Below the pieces are notes generated by a model. It worked only from the letters and a program-made list of their open reading frames with translations, was not told the origin of the DNA and ran no database searches. Positions 26,254 to 35,874 of a stretch of DNA of 60,385 bases are shown here, piece by piece; positions within the stretch are counted from its first letter, which is position 1, and every line of letters starts with the position of its first letter. Location: contig JAQCGX010000018.1 in assembly GCA_027619975.1 (NCBI GenBank), positions 1 to 60,385 of the forward strand. Reading direction: 5' to 3'. Position numbers and translations under genes: made by a program. Origin of the DNA: Nitrospinota bacterium. Its GTDB lineage: Bacteria; Nitrospinota; Nitrospinia; Nitrospinales; VA-1.

Positions 26254-26727
26254 TTAGGCAAACGCTTTTTTAGCCACTTCCACTAATCCATCGATCGTTC
26301 GGCAACCGAGCAATTCAGCATCTTCTCTGCCTAATTGCTCGCCATTGGCGTCAACCGCAATGACGGACCGCTGTAAATACCGGCTTCGAACCCCTTCGAG
26401 GTTGAGTTTATTAGCCTTGGCGAAAGCCTGATCCGGGTCCTGCAGGAGGTTAGGCAATCCTCGTCCGGCATTGCTCAAAATATCCGTCCCCACAATGACG
26501 ATCACTTCGTCGGCTCCGGCATCCTTGAATTTGCCCATGTTTTCTTTGATAAGATCCAGCTCTTTATTACAGAATCCACCGGCTCCAGGCAAAGTCACAA
26601 CCAGCCGTTTCCCCTTGAAATTATTGACAGATATTTCTTTTTCTAGTGGGGTGGAAGCGGCATTTTCAACCGTCCAGTCGGGATTCAGTTTAATCAGTTT
26701 TTCATCGATACCGGGCAACTTCGCCAT
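26254..26727 (-). CDS. Thioredoxin-fold redoxin (atypical peroxiredoxin-5-like)
   Basis: The 157-residue protein starting at ATG 26727 (GGAGG upstream) has strands and helices in the order of peroxiredoxin-5/redoxin proteins: VVTLPGAGGFCNKE, VIVIVGTD and YLQRSVIAVDANGEQLG. The usual PGAFTPTC peroxidatic box appears as PGAGGFC: the Cys remains but the conserved Thr is missing. Function is therefore unclear. The open frame extends to 26787. The divergent neighbour is a secreted HExxH protein. Confidence 0.65.
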   Translation of the reverse strand: MAKLPGIDEKLIKLNPDWTVENAASTPLEKEISVNNFKGKRLVVTLPGAGGFCNKELDLIKENMGKFKDAGADEVIVIVGTDILSNAGRGLPNLLQDPDQAFAKANKLNLEGVRSRYLQRSVIAVDANGEQLGREDAELLGCRTIDGLVEVAKKAFA

Positions 26728-26937
26728 ACCAGCAACCTCCTTTTGTGAACAATTATTGATGCTAGTACGATGAGCCAATTTCATCAAGGATGCAAAAAAA
26801 TCATAAAAAAAAATCTTTGTGCCGACAGCCTCAAAATGCCTTGATTTTAAATGGCAAATAGACCATTGGCTTTTGCTCTTCCCATTTGATAGTCTAAATG
26901 AAACATCTTTTTTCCGATTTTCTGAGGTTTGCCGCCC

Positions 26938-28554
26938 ATGATAAAATCATTTAAAGCAATTGCCATTTTGTGCCTGATTCCTGTTTTATGCGGTTTTCAA
27001 TATCATCCGGTCGATCAGTCTTCCGGCTCGGAGGAAGGTTCACCTCCAAGAAAATTTTATGAATATCCCGGTGATTACGGGCAAGAAGTTCAACAGTTGA
27101 TGGATAAGTTCAAGGATGCGTTTGGTTACGAGTTGATTGAATTTGGCGAAGCGTGGCGCACCGATCAGATCGAAAAATTGCATGCTGTGTTTTCAGAACT
27201 TCCCCCCACTTTTTATAAAATGCCAGGTTTCAAAGGGCTTTATCGATTGAGCCGGATCATGGCTGATTCGGGAGAAATCACCGGGGATGAGATTCCCGCC
27301 GCAACTCTGCCGCCATTTATAACTATTTACAAATCTCTGGGAAAGTCTTATCAGGTGTTGGTGGCGGATCAGGACCCCCGTGTGGAATTTTACACCCCCT
27401 TATTTTATGAGGATGAAAAAGCTTTTAAGAATATCGTTCAGCATGAAATGGCGCACGCGTTTGATATGGTGCATGGGTTCCCAAGTTTTTCCGCCGAGTG
27501 GCTGGCCATTGCCAATTTCAGAATCCTCAACATCCCGGCTTTGGACGCAAAACCCGGCAGTGATTTTCTCTACACTTTTTTGAACGATGCGGGAGTGGAC
27601 AATTACGCGCCTGTTTCGCTTCGCCATCTGCCGACCTATTCCCGCCAGAATCTCCAGGAAGATTTTGCCAATTCGGTGGCGGCCTATATCAATTATCCCT
27701 ACTTCCGGTACAGCCATCCGGCCCGATACAGATTTCTCAAAGAAAAGGTTTTTGCTGGCAAAGAGTATTTCTCTGCAGATGATAAGAATCTCGGCTTCGA
27801 TGATAAAGTTCTTGCCGATTTTAAAGTTGCCATGGACAAAAAAGATTGGCAACGGGTAACGCAGATCATCGCCGAAGTGAGTCGTGGGCATTATCCGAAA
27901 CTGGAATCTGCAATCGTATCCCGCCTGCGAGAGGAGATCGACTCTGGGCCTGCGGTTGACGGCAAGGACCTGCAATTGAGCCTTGCCAGTTGTTTGCTTC
28001 AGGACCCGGAGGCTCTGGAATTGCGCAAGAACTTGATTATTAAGAAACGTGTCTCTATTGAAAAACTATTGAAGAATGAGCGGTGTTTTCGATCAGGCAG
28101 GGATAATTTTCAAAAAAATCTCGTCAAGTGGGCACCGGCGAATGTCCATTTTTTTCAGGAAAAAGGGCAGAGCTTTTTGCAGTTTCTCGATCCGGTTCTT
28201 GGTGTTGCTCACTCCCGTGGCTATAATACTCAATATGTGTGGAGGTTGTTGACCGAAAGGCAGGGAAGTGAACCTGTCGCCGGGGGCAATCTGGTTCTGA
28301 AGGAAGGCGGAAATGGCTCGGTCAAAATCGACCTTGCGGCTACCGCAGAAAATAAGTTTGTATTGCCTGAGGGACAGCCGCTGGTCCTGGAGCTGGGAGT
28401 GATGCGTATGCATCCCAGGCAGTTCGATACGTACAATTCAGAAATAACAAAAATCCGCTTTGTGATGCACCCCGGATTCAATTACCAGGGGCCTGAACGG
28501 CCAAATATTCGGGTCATGTATCCTTTTCGCGCGGCGTACAAAGACAAATTTTGA
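26938..28554 (+). CDS. Secreted zinc-metallopeptidase-like protein
   Basis: An N-terminal signal sequence (IKSFKAIAILCLIPVLCG) is followed by a 500-residue exported protein. The HEMAH motif (His169 and His173) and a later EWLAIA segment match the gluzincin pattern of two His and a distal Glu, as in ATLF-like toxin-related peptidases. Thus a zinc-dependent periplasmic or secreted protease is likely. Another feature is a C-terminal part with no recognised fold. TTG at 26929 is too close to GAGG, so ATG 26938 is preferred. Substrate is unknown. Confidence 0.65.
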   Translation: MIKSFKAIAILCLIPVLCGFQYHPVDQSSGSEEGSPPRKFYEYPGDYGQEVQQLMDKFKDAFGYELIEFGEAWRTDQIEKLHAVFSELPPTFYKMPGFKGLYRLSRIMADSGEITGDEIPAATLPPFITIYKSLGKSYQVLVADQDPRVEFYTPLFYEDEKAFKNIVQHEMAHAFDMVHGFPSFSAEWLAIANFRILNIPALDAKPGSDFLYTFLNDAGVDNYAPVSLRHLPTYSRQNLQEDFANSVAAYINYPYFRYSHPARYRFLKEKVFAGKEYFSADDKNLGFDDKVLADFKVAMDKKDWQRVTQIIAEVSRGHYPKLESAIVSRLREEIDSGPAVDGKDLQLSLASCLLQDPEALELRKNLIIKKRVSIEKLLKNERCFRSGRDNFQKNLVKWAPANVHFFQEKGQSFLQFLDPVLGVAHSRGYNTQYVWRLLTERQGSEPVAGGNLVLKEGGNGSVKIDLAATAENKFVLPEGQPLVLELGVMRMHPRQFDTYNSEITKIRFVMHPGFNYQGPERPNIRVMYPFRAAYKDKF

Positions 28555-28557
28555 GAA

Positions 28558-28980
28558 TCAGGGAATGGTCCGAACCATGCGGTAAGCCATATTCATATTG
28601 GAGTATTTAGACGGCCAGACTTTTTGCCCGTCTTCATACTGGATGATCAGGGCGGAAGAATCTTTTTCCTCCAGGGTCCATGTGGTTCCCGCGCTTCCCG
28701 GCTCAAATACAGGGTCCAGGTAAATATCATCTCCGTATTTATCGGTATTTGTTTTGTTCAGGTCAAACAGGCTCCAGGCTTCTTCTTCCGTGGGGAAACG
28801 CCAGTCTTCATGGCCTGCAATCCGTTCGAGGTTGGCGATTTCCACATAATCCTGGCCTTTGAACCAGTTGAGCCACTTTTTATTGTCCTGAAAGGAATCG
28901 GTTTTTCTCCACATCACATTCATCTTCGTGTCCGTGATGGTTCCGTTGCCATTGTCCTTGAATCGTTCGTTATCTGACAT
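28558..28980 (-). CDS. DUF1566 (Lcl C-terminal domain) protein
   Basis: The 140-residue protein from ATG 28980 begins MSDNERFKDNGNGTITDTKM and has the DUF1566 signatures: NGTITDTKMNVMWRK, then WRFPTEEEAWSLF, then the C-terminal YRMVR. The domain is a small collagen-binding/lectin-like fold found in many secreted proteins. Here no signal peptide is present. It ends four bases after the plus-strand metallopeptidase stop, so the genes are tail to tail. Role is unknown. Confidence 0.75.
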   Translation of the reverse strand: MSDNERFKDNGNGTITDTKMNVMWRKTDSFQDNKKWLNWFKGQDYVEIANLERIAGHEDWRFPTEEEAWSLFDLNKTNTDKYGDDIYLDPVFEPGSAGTTWTLEEKDSSALIIQYEDGQKVWPSKYSNMNMAYRMVRTIP

Positions 28981-29018
28981 AAGGTTTAATTTATTTCTTT
29001 GGTTATGGGGGGGGGTCG

Positions 29019-29243
29019 TCACCAACCCTGTCCCTTGATGCCATAGGATCGAGTGCCAGCGCTTCCCTTTTTCAAATAATCCTCTAGCCCTTTATTTATA
29101 TCTGCATCCTGTTCGGAATCGGGCTTGTGGGTTTCCAGAATTTTAGCCACATATTCCTGCAGGGCGTTTTCATCTCCCTGACAATGATTCAAAAGGCGCT
29201 GGTAAATTTTTTCATCCAGATTGATGGTCAGTTTCTTTTGCAT
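29019..29243 (-). CDS. Small protein with a ribbon-helix-helix-like N-terminus
   Basis: The 74-residue protein starts MQKKLTINLDEKIYQRLL, a strand-then-helix pattern reminiscent of CopG/Arc proteins. A poorly conserved tail with Gly and Ser follows. It could be a DNA-binding or toxin-partner protein. No toxin is adjacent. Family assignment is tentative. Confidence 0.5.
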   Translation of the reverse strand: MQKKLTINLDEKIYQRLLNHCQGDENALQEYVAKILETHKPDSEQDADINKGLEDYLKKGSAGTRSYGIKGQGW

Positions 29244-29348
29244 CGAGCGAAGGAATGATAATGAATGTTTTAGAGGTTGCGTGAGTATGGAGATATCTTA
29301 AACCAATTTACTGCGGATGAAAAGACTCCCCCTGGAATTTTGAAAATT

Positions 29349-31658
29349 TCAGGACACCGAAGTCGATGTTTTGGATGCGGATTTAGCTGGGGTATTTTTT
29401 ATTGAAACCATGGAATAGGGGAGGTCGATCACGAACCGGCTGCCCTTGGGTGCGTTGTCCTTGACCTGAATGGCTCCGTCGTGGTCAACAATGATCCTAT
29501 TGACGATCGCCAGCCCTAGCCCTGAGCCGCGCTTTTTGGTGGTGAAATGAGGGCGGAACAGCTTGTCCACGTCTTCAGGAGCTATTCCACTGCCATTGTC
29601 TGAAAATTCGATTTGGACTTGTTGTTCTTTTTGATTCAACCTTGTGGATATGCATATTTCCCCGTTTTCATCCACAGCGTCCAGGGCATTTTCAAAAAGA
29701 TTGATGAACACCCGCCGCATTTGTTCAGCATCGACTTTAATGAGTCCAATGTCCTGATCAAAATTTTTATTAATGGTTACCCTTTTTTCATAGTCGGAAT
29801 ATAAAATAGAGACATCATCGATGATTTTGTGAAGCGAGGCAGGTTTAGGATTTGGGGCCGGCATGCGAGAAAAGCGTTGAAATTCGGTCAGCATATCTTT
29901 CATCCCTTCAACTTCCTGGCAGATGATAGCGATGCTTTCCTCGAACACTTGGTCAAACTCTTTTTTATTTTCGCGATATTTTTTCTGCAGGCGTTGGGTA
30001 TTCAGTTGAATCGGGGTCAGAGGGTTTTTGATTTCGTGGGCGATGCCCTGGGCGACTTCTTGCCAGGCGGCAATTTTCTGAGTCTTGATCAACTGCGTCA
30101 AATCTTCAAAAACGATGACGAGGCCGAGATATTTTTCGTCGGGGTCTTTTAATACCTGGATGTTGACGAGCAGGGTCAGGTTGCTGTCACCGACCCTGAG
30201 GTCTATTTGTTCTTTCACAGATGCTTCGAGTTTATCATTTATTTGTTTTGTCATGAGCCGAATCGGTCCATGAAAGGAGGGATCGAAGGCTTCTCTATAA
30301 CTGCACCCAAAAACTTCCTCTGCTTTAGCCCCAAGTATTTTCTCAGCCGCCTTGTTGAACGTGGTGACACGACCTTTTTTATCCACAGAAACCACCCCGG
30401 CGCCGATATTTTCCAGAATCGTTTCTATGTAGTAGCGCCTCTGCTCCAGCTCAAGATTCGTTACTTTCAAATCCTCATGAGCGTGCTGGATGTTCAAGCG
30501 GCCTTCGTTTAATTGGTTGGTCATTTTATTGAAAGAGTCGACCAATATTCCTATTTCATCGCTGGCATGGACGCCGATTTTAAAATTGAGGTCGCCTTCG
30601 GCGATTCTTCTAGTCCCTTCGGCCAACTCCTGAATGGGGATGGTGATGCCCCGCGCCATGTAAAACCCCAGCCAGATCGCGGAAAACAAAATCAGCAAAG
30701 TGATCAAGAGGAAGGTGATGTAGTAACTGGCGCTGACGGGTAATTTTAAAAAGCTTTGTTGTTTGTAATCCTCGAACGTACTGCGAATGGCTTCTATTCT
30801 GCCCAGTGAATTTTGCGGGATCGGGGCCAGGGTGAGAATATAGCCCCAGATCTCAATTTTATTATCCACCGTTTGCTTGAGGGGCACCATCACCACAAGG
30901 AAGGTTCCATGGTTGGTGGTTCGAATTTCTGAAACCCCTTCGCCCCCCACACTTTCCTTAAGCAAATCCTGATAGCTGGCGCTGGCCTGAGGAAGAAGCT
31001 TTTGATTATAAACAGAAACAACGATCTGCTTTTGATTGTCATAAACGATCAATCCATTGAGATCGTATTCCTCTACTTTTTCTATTGCCAGGGCCTCTAG
31101 CTGATCGCGATTTTTTTGTCGAAACAGTTCCCTCTTTATAATGAAATTTTCAATTTTTTGAGCACGGGACAGGGCTCCTTTTTCCAGATGGGAATAATAA
31201 TCCCTCGCCACGTCCATGGATCTTTGTAATGTTTGTTCCACTTGCAGGCTAAACCAGCTTCCTATGCTATAGGTGAACAGCTTGCTGGCGGTCGCGAAAA
31301 GCAGGGTAGAGGGGACGAGAGCAAGAATTAGAAACGCGATAATGAGTTTGGTTTGGAATTTCGACCCGATGATTTTACTTTTACGCTCGTTGTATAATTT
31401 TACCAGGTTTCTCGTAATGAGTATGATCAGGACAAAGAGGAGGATCAGGATGATGTTGAATACCGCAAGAACTGCGATATTGTTGGCTATCGGGGCGGTG
31501 GTCTTTTGTTGAAGGATATAGTTTTCAATCGCGGTCAGGGCGAGCAGGGAAAATATGATCGTGGCGATGATTCGTTGGGTACGTTTTTTTTTCCTGCGGG
31601 CTTGTTCTTCGGAAGGTTGTGAAAACTGGGGTTTATTTGTTGAAGGAACGGATGACAT
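29349..31658 (-). CDS. NtrY-like membrane sensor histidine kinase
   Basis: Layout of the 769-residue kinase: several N-terminal transmembrane helices (first about 30-50, a further pair about 65-140), an extracytoplasmic sensor region to about 325, then HAMP (ARGITIPIQELAEGTRRIAEG), a PAS domain (TILENIGAGVVSVDKKG), the His box AHEIKNPLTPIQLN (His about residue 540) and a HATPase domain (NLFENALDAVDENG, DNGSGI, GSGLGLAI). The NtrY group pairs with an NtrX sigma-54 regulator, but none is in the window. It overlaps the DUF4390 gene by 26 bases and is co-transcribed with it. Confidence 0.9.
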   Translation of the reverse strand: MSSVPSTNKPQFSQPSEEQARRKKKRTQRIIATIIFSLLALTAIENYILQQKTTAPIANNIAVLAVFNIILILLFVLIILITRNLVKLYNERKSKIIGSKFQTKLIIAFLILALVPSTLLFATASKLFTYSIGSWFSLQVEQTLQRSMDVARDYYSHLEKGALSRAQKIENFIIKRELFRQKNRDQLEALAIEKVEEYDLNGLIVYDNQKQIVVSVYNQKLLPQASASYQDLLKESVGGEGVSEIRTTNHGTFLVVMVPLKQTVDNKIEIWGYILTLAPIPQNSLGRIEAIRSTFEDYKQQSFLKLPVSASYYITFLLITLLILFSAIWLGFYMARGITIPIQELAEGTRRIAEGDLNFKIGVHASDEIGILVDSFNKMTNQLNEGRLNIQHAHEDLKVTNLELEQRRYYIETILENIGAGVVSVDKKGRVTTFNKAAEKILGAKAEEVFGCSYREAFDPSFHGPIRLMTKQINDKLEASVKEQIDLRVGDSNLTLLVNIQVLKDPDEKYLGLVIVFEDLTQLIKTQKIAAWQEVAQGIAHEIKNPLTPIQLNTQRLQKKYRENKKEFDQVFEESIAIICQEVEGMKDMLTEFQRFSRMPAPNPKPASLHKIIDDVSILYSDYEKRVTINKNFDQDIGLIKVDAEQMRRVFINLFENALDAVDENGEICISTRLNQKEQQVQIEFSDNGSGIAPEDVDKLFRPHFTTKKRGSGLGLAIVNRIIVDHDGAIQVKDNAPKGSRFVIDLPYSMVSIKNTPAKSASKTSTSVS

Positions 31659-32337
31659 GACTTAAGGCCTTTGATTTCGCTCTCTCTTTGGATTTTTCAT
31701 TGAAGGCTTCACTGGAATTGAGGAATTCCTGGTCAATGGTGAGGGGCGAAGTTTTGGCCCAGGATGTTTCAAAATTATTGAAAGGAACGAAGAAAAAAAG
31801 GTAGTTGAAGGGAAACCAAAACCGATCCATTTCAAGGTTGGCCTTTACCTGAACATAATACTTCTCAGCCGGGTCCAACTGGTAGATAGGAGCAATGGGA
31901 ATATTGTTAAGGGTCGCCATTAGTTGTTGGTAGCGATCTTTTTTTTGGGTAATGATTTTTCTTTTTACGTTTTTTCCAACCTCAGAAAACCGGTAGGCTT
32001 TTTTCAAAGAATCAAATTGGACCGTGTGACTGACTTCATTGGATCGGATCAGTGTATCGTTCCAAAGAGAGACTTGTTTCCTGAGTTCGATTTGAAAGGT
32101 CACTGTCATGGGAACACCGCTTTCGATGGCTTCAAGAATTTTTCCTTCGATTCCATCGGTGAGAATGGCATCCATGGTGATGTAATTTCCCTGCGTGGAA
32201 ACCCCCACGTTGACAAGTGATGGGGAGGCGGCTCCTGCGATGGAAACCAGCGTCCACGAGCAAATCAACAGTGTTAGTGTCAGGATGATATTCAGCTTTT
32301 TGGCGGTTTTTTTATTCAATATAGTCAGAAAGTCCAC
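31633..32337 (-). CDS. DUF4390 protein with signal peptide
   Basis: A hydrophobic signal (LNIILTLTLLICSWTLVSIAGA) leads a 200-residue exported protein. The core (VTFQIELRKQVSLWNDTLI, then AEKYYVQVKANLEMDRFW) matches the DUF4390 family seen next to ntrY in many deep-branching Gram-negatives. It may act as a periplasmic partner of the NtrY sensor region. The overlap with ntrY argues for a functional pair. Exact function is unknown. Confidence 0.75.
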   Translation of the reverse strand: MDFLTILNKKTAKKLNIILTLTLLICSWTLVSIAGAASPSLVNVGVSTQGNYITMDAILTDGIEGKILEAIESGVPMTVTFQIELRKQVSLWNDTLIRSNEVSHTVQFDSLKKAYRFSEVGKNVKRKIITQKKDRYQQLMATLNNIPIAPIYQLDPAEKYYVQVKANLEMDRFWFPFNYLFFFVPFNNFETSWAKTSPLTIDQEFLNSSEAFNEKSKERAKSKALSHVIRSFNK

Positions 32338-32682
32338 TATTTTTTTCCGTTTGGCGGGAACTGTTTACCGTCTGTTTTCTTTTTCGGAGTGGAGCCTGAT
32401 CATCAGGGATCGCAAGCGGCTCCCGTTTGCGATCAAACTAATCAATCCTTCCAACATAACCTATTTTCAGGCTCTTGTAAAGTCAATAAAATAGATGACT
32501 TAGCTTTGAAAAGCGTTAATTTTACAGCCGAAAATCTCTTCCGGAAAAGGAAGCCAGGGTTCAACTGATTGAGAATACTAAGGAAATAAATTTCGTAGGT
32601 CCGATTAAAATTTCGGCAGACGAAACGAAACTTTAGAGAGATGACAAATAGGGATGTTTTTTTTGCTTCCAAGGTTTACGTG
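32338..32682. other. Intergenic region between mutS and the DUF4390-ntrY operon
   Basis: This 345-base gap holds two strong palindromes (32395-32434, listed separately) and no convincing gene. Confidence 0.5.
32395..32434. promoter_or_regulatory. Two adjacent palindromes upstream of the DUF4390-ntrY operon
   Basis: CCTGAT-C-ATCAGG (32395-32407) abuts GATCGCAAGCGG-CTC-CCGTTTGCGATC (32408-32434), a 12-pair stem with one G-T pair. No T-run follows on either strand, so they look more like operator or RNA-structure elements than a standard terminator. They lie about 60 bases upstream of DUF4390, and about 250 bases downstream of the mutS stop. Confidence 0.5.
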
Positions 32683-35346
32683 TTAAAAATTTTTTCGCAG
32701 AGCTTTCAGTTCGAAAATAAGATCCAGGGCTTTTCGTGGCGTCAGATCATCTGGGTTCAAATCATCCAGTTTCTTGAGAAGAGGCGAGTGATCTTCGGTA
32801 AACATCATCAGTTGTTGAGGGCCCACATCTAAAGGGTCCGATTCGCTATGAGAAATTTTGGGCCGCCCCACTTCATCGAATTCGCTTTTTTCCAGATTAT
32901 CCAGAACCTCTAAAGCGCGGTTCAATACTTTTTCCGGCAAGCCAGCCAGCCGGGCAACCTGAATTCCATAGCTCTTATCCGCCCCGCCTGAGACGATTTT
33001 CCGCAGGAATATGATCTCATCATTCCACTCCTTGACCTGAACGTTGAAATTATTAACTCCGGGAAGAACCAGGGCCAGATCCGTCAGTTCGTGGTAATGA
33101 GTCGCAAACAGGGTTTTGGGTCCGCCTTGTTCCCCGGTCAAGGCGTGGAGATATTCGACGATCGACCAGGCGATGCTGATTCCATCAAAGGTGCTGGTGC
33201 CGCGACCGATTTCATCGAGGATGATCAGGCTCCTGGCTGTGGCGTTATTTAAGATATTGGCAGCCTCGTTCATTTCCACCATGAAGGTGGATTGTCCTTT
33301 CAAAAGGTGATCCTGTGCCCCGACTCTGGAAAAGATCCGATCCACCACCCCGATCCGGGCTTCGTCAGCGGGAACAAAACTTCCGACCTGGGCCATCAAG
33401 GTGATCAGGGCGACTTGGCGCAGGAAGGTGGATTTACCGGCCATGTTGGGACCGGTGATGATCATGATCTGATTGTCGGTGGAATCGAGAAGGGTGTCGT
33501 TGGCAATGAACTGATTGAGAGGGTCAATTTTTTCTACCAGAGGATGTCTGCCGTTCTTCAGCAGGAGGGTGGAATCCTCAAGGAGGGTGGGGCGGCAATA
33601 ATTATTCTGGTGAGCTATTTCGGCAAAGGAAAACAGGGCGTCTATTTTTCCGATAGTCCGGGCCATGGCCTGGATGCGCGGACCCTGCCGGGCGATGTCT
33701 TCGCGGATTTTATGAAAAAGCTGAAGCTCCAATTCCGATATCTTGTCTTCCGCCCCGGTTATTTCGACCTCATACTCTTTCAATTCGGGAGAGATGTAGC
33801 GTTCCGCATTGACCAGAGACTGTTTGCGAATGTATTCCTCGGGAACGCGGTCGCTATTTTTTTTGGTGACCTCTATGTAGTAGCCGTAAATTCTATTGAA
33901 CCCCACTTTTAAAAGGGGGATTCCGGTCCGCTCTTTCTCTTTCGTTTCGAGAGTGGCGATCCAGGTTTTACCATCTTTGCTGATCGATTTCAGCCGGTCG
34001 AGTTCCGCATCGCATCCGGGTTTTATCAGATGCCCGTCTTTCAGGTGGATGGGCGGATCGTCCATGATTTTCTCATCTATGAGTTGAAATATATTTTCCA
34101 GATTGTCCCAGGTTTTCGTAAGTTGAGAGATGGCCTCTGCTTGAAACTGGTTGAGCAGGAAGAGAATTTCCGGAAAGGTTTCGATAGAATTTTTAAGCGC
34201 GATCAAATCGCGGGGACCGCAGATGGAAAGCGATATTCGCCCGACCAGGCGCTCCAGGTCGTGAATCCTTTGCAGTTGGTCGCGCATGTCTTTTCTAGGG
34301 AGCGGATTTTGTTTGAAGGTGGCTACCAGGGTCAGGCGTTCCTCGATGGTCTTCCGATCGATCAGTGGTTTTAAAATCCATTCCTTGATCCTTCTTGCTC
34401 CCATCGGAGTTTGGGTGGTGTCCAGCAAATCCAAAAGAGAATTTTTACGACTTCCATCACTCGACTGCACCAGCTCCAGGCTTCGGATGGTGGTGTGATC
34501 CAGAAGCATGGAGTTATGAATATGATAGGTAGAGAGTGCGCTGATATGGCGCAAGGCGGATTTCTGGGTTTCCTGCAGGTAATGAATCAAGGCGCCTGCC
34601 GCAGAAATCGCCAGTCTTAAATTTTCACAGCCAAACCCCTCCAGCGAACCGGTGTTGAAGTGCTCGAGCAAGTTCCGGTAGGCTTCGCTAAAAGAAAACG
34701 TCCAGTCTTCACAGCTGTGCTGATAGATGGCGTCGTTATTTAACCAGGGCGTATTGCCATTGGCTTCCGCCGCTGTAGACTCTGGGACAAGGATCTCTTT
34801 AGGACTGATTTTTTCCAATTCGTCTGCAAGGAGTGAAACCGCATTATCTCCCCGGATTTCGGTGACCTTGAACAGCCCTGTGGAAATATCGAGGGCGGCT
34901 AAGCCCAGCCCGTCTTTGCCGAAGAACAGGGAAACCACAAAATGGTTGCTTTTGGGGTCCAGCAAGGAATCATCGAGAACCGTTCCCGGTGTTATGATAC
35001 GGACAATTTCGCGCCGGACCAAACCTTTTGCAAATTTGGGGTCTTCCGTCTGTTCGCAGAGCGCGACTTTCTTTCCCGCCTTGATCAATTTGGAGATATA
35101 AGCGGTGGCGGCATGGTGAGGGATGCCGCACATGGGAATCGAATTGGCTTTGTTTTTACTGCGTGAGGTCAGGGCGATCTCCAGGATGCGGGAAGCGATC
35201 TTGGCGTCCTCATTGAACATTTCATAGAAATCTCCCATGCGGAAAAAGAGAATCGCATCGGGACAATCCCTTTTGATGCCCTGGTATTGCTGCATCATCG
35301 GGGTTTCGTCTTCCGACGGGCCCATTTTTTTTGTTCCGGAGGTCAT
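32683..35346 (-). CDS. mutS: DNA mismatch repair protein MutS
   Basis: The 887-residue protein starts with the MutS mismatch-binding domain (MMQQYQGIKRDCPDAILFFR, then MGDFYEMF). It continues through core and clamp domains and the ABC ATPase: GPNMAGKST Walker A (about residue 632), STFMVEMNEAA, LDEIGRGTSTFDG and FATHYHEL. It recognises mismatches and recruits MutL. It is the last gene of a long minus-strand housekeeping run; a 9-base gap separates it from the HIT gene. Length is standard. Confidence 0.98.
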   Translation of the reverse strand: MTSGTKKMGPSEDETPMMQQYQGIKRDCPDAILFFRMGDFYEMFNEDAKIASRILEIALTSRSKNKANSIPMCGIPHHAATAYISKLIKAGKKVALCEQTEDPKFAKGLVRREIVRIITPGTVLDDSLLDPKSNHFVVSLFFGKDGLGLAALDISTGLFKVTEIRGDNAVSLLADELEKISPKEILVPESTAAEANGNTPWLNNDAIYQHSCEDWTFSFSEAYRNLLEHFNTGSLEGFGCENLRLAISAAGALIHYLQETQKSALRHISALSTYHIHNSMLLDHTTIRSLELVQSSDGSRKNSLLDLLDTTQTPMGARRIKEWILKPLIDRKTIEERLTLVATFKQNPLPRKDMRDQLQRIHDLERLVGRISLSICGPRDLIALKNSIETFPEILFLLNQFQAEAISQLTKTWDNLENIFQLIDEKIMDDPPIHLKDGHLIKPGCDAELDRLKSISKDGKTWIATLETKEKERTGIPLLKVGFNRIYGYYIEVTKKNSDRVPEEYIRKQSLVNAERYISPELKEYEVEITGAEDKISELELQLFHKIREDIARQGPRIQAMARTIGKIDALFSFAEIAHQNNYCRPTLLEDSTLLLKNGRHPLVEKIDPLNQFIANDTLLDSTDNQIMIITGPNMAGKSTFLRQVALITLMAQVGSFVPADEARIGVVDRIFSRVGAQDHLLKGQSTFMVEMNEAANILNNATARSLIILDEIGRGTSTFDGISIAWSIVEYLHALTGEQGGPKTLFATHYHELTDLALVLPGVNNFNVQVKEWNDEIIFLRKIVSGGADKSYGIQVARLAGLPEKVLNRALEVLDNLEKSEFDEVGRPKISHSESDPLDVGPQQLMMFTEDHSPLLKKLDDLNPDDLTPRKALDLIFELKALRKNF

Positions 35347-35355
35347 GCTAAACGT

Positions 35356-35844
35356 TTAAACTGAAATGTTTTGAAAATGAGGAAGTAAATTGTCGTAGGT
35401 GGCTCTGAGGTGTTCCGGGTGAACTTTGGTGTCGGCCAATACGGGCATGTAGTTGGTATCGCCATTCCATCGGGGGACGATGTGAATGTGAATATGCTCA
35501 TCGAAGCCGGCGCCACCCGCTTTGCCCAGATTGAATCCGACATTGAATCCCTCGGGGGATTTAACCGTCCGCAGGATTTCCACGCATTTCTGCGTCAGGC
35601 GGTTTATCTCGGTGAATTCGTTTTCTTCCAGCTGGGTGATGCAGGAGAGGTGTCTGTAGGGGGAAACCATGACATGACCGGTGTTGTAAGGAAAAATATT
35701 CATGATGACGAAAGAGTGCGGCCCTCTGTAGAGGATGAAATTTTTTTGGTCCTCTTCCGCACTGGGAAGGGAGCAGAAGATACAATCCCCCGATTTATCT
35801 TCCTGAATGTATTCCATTCGCCAGGGGGCCCATAGTTGTTTCAT
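35356..35844 (-). CDS. HIT-family nucleotide hydrolase
   Basis: The 162-residue protein has the histidine triad HIHIHIVPRWNGD and an N-terminal CIFC pair (CIFCSLP) that may bind zinc. Family members hydrolyse AMP-linked or dinucleotide polyphosphates such as Ap4A. The start (MKQLWAPWRMEYI) is typical of this subfamily. It lies between ybeY and mutS. Confidence 0.92.
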   Translation of the reverse strand: MKQLWAPWRMEYIQEDKSGDCIFCSLPSAEEDQKNFILYRGPHSFVIMNIFPYNTGHVMVSPYRHLSCITQLEENEFTEINRLTQKCVEILRTVKSPEGFNVGFNLGKAGGAGFDEHIHIHIVPRWNGDTNYMPVLADTKVHPEHLRATYDNLLPHFQNISV

Positions 35845-35874
35845 CGTCGAAATTCCCTATTGCTGTGAAATAGC

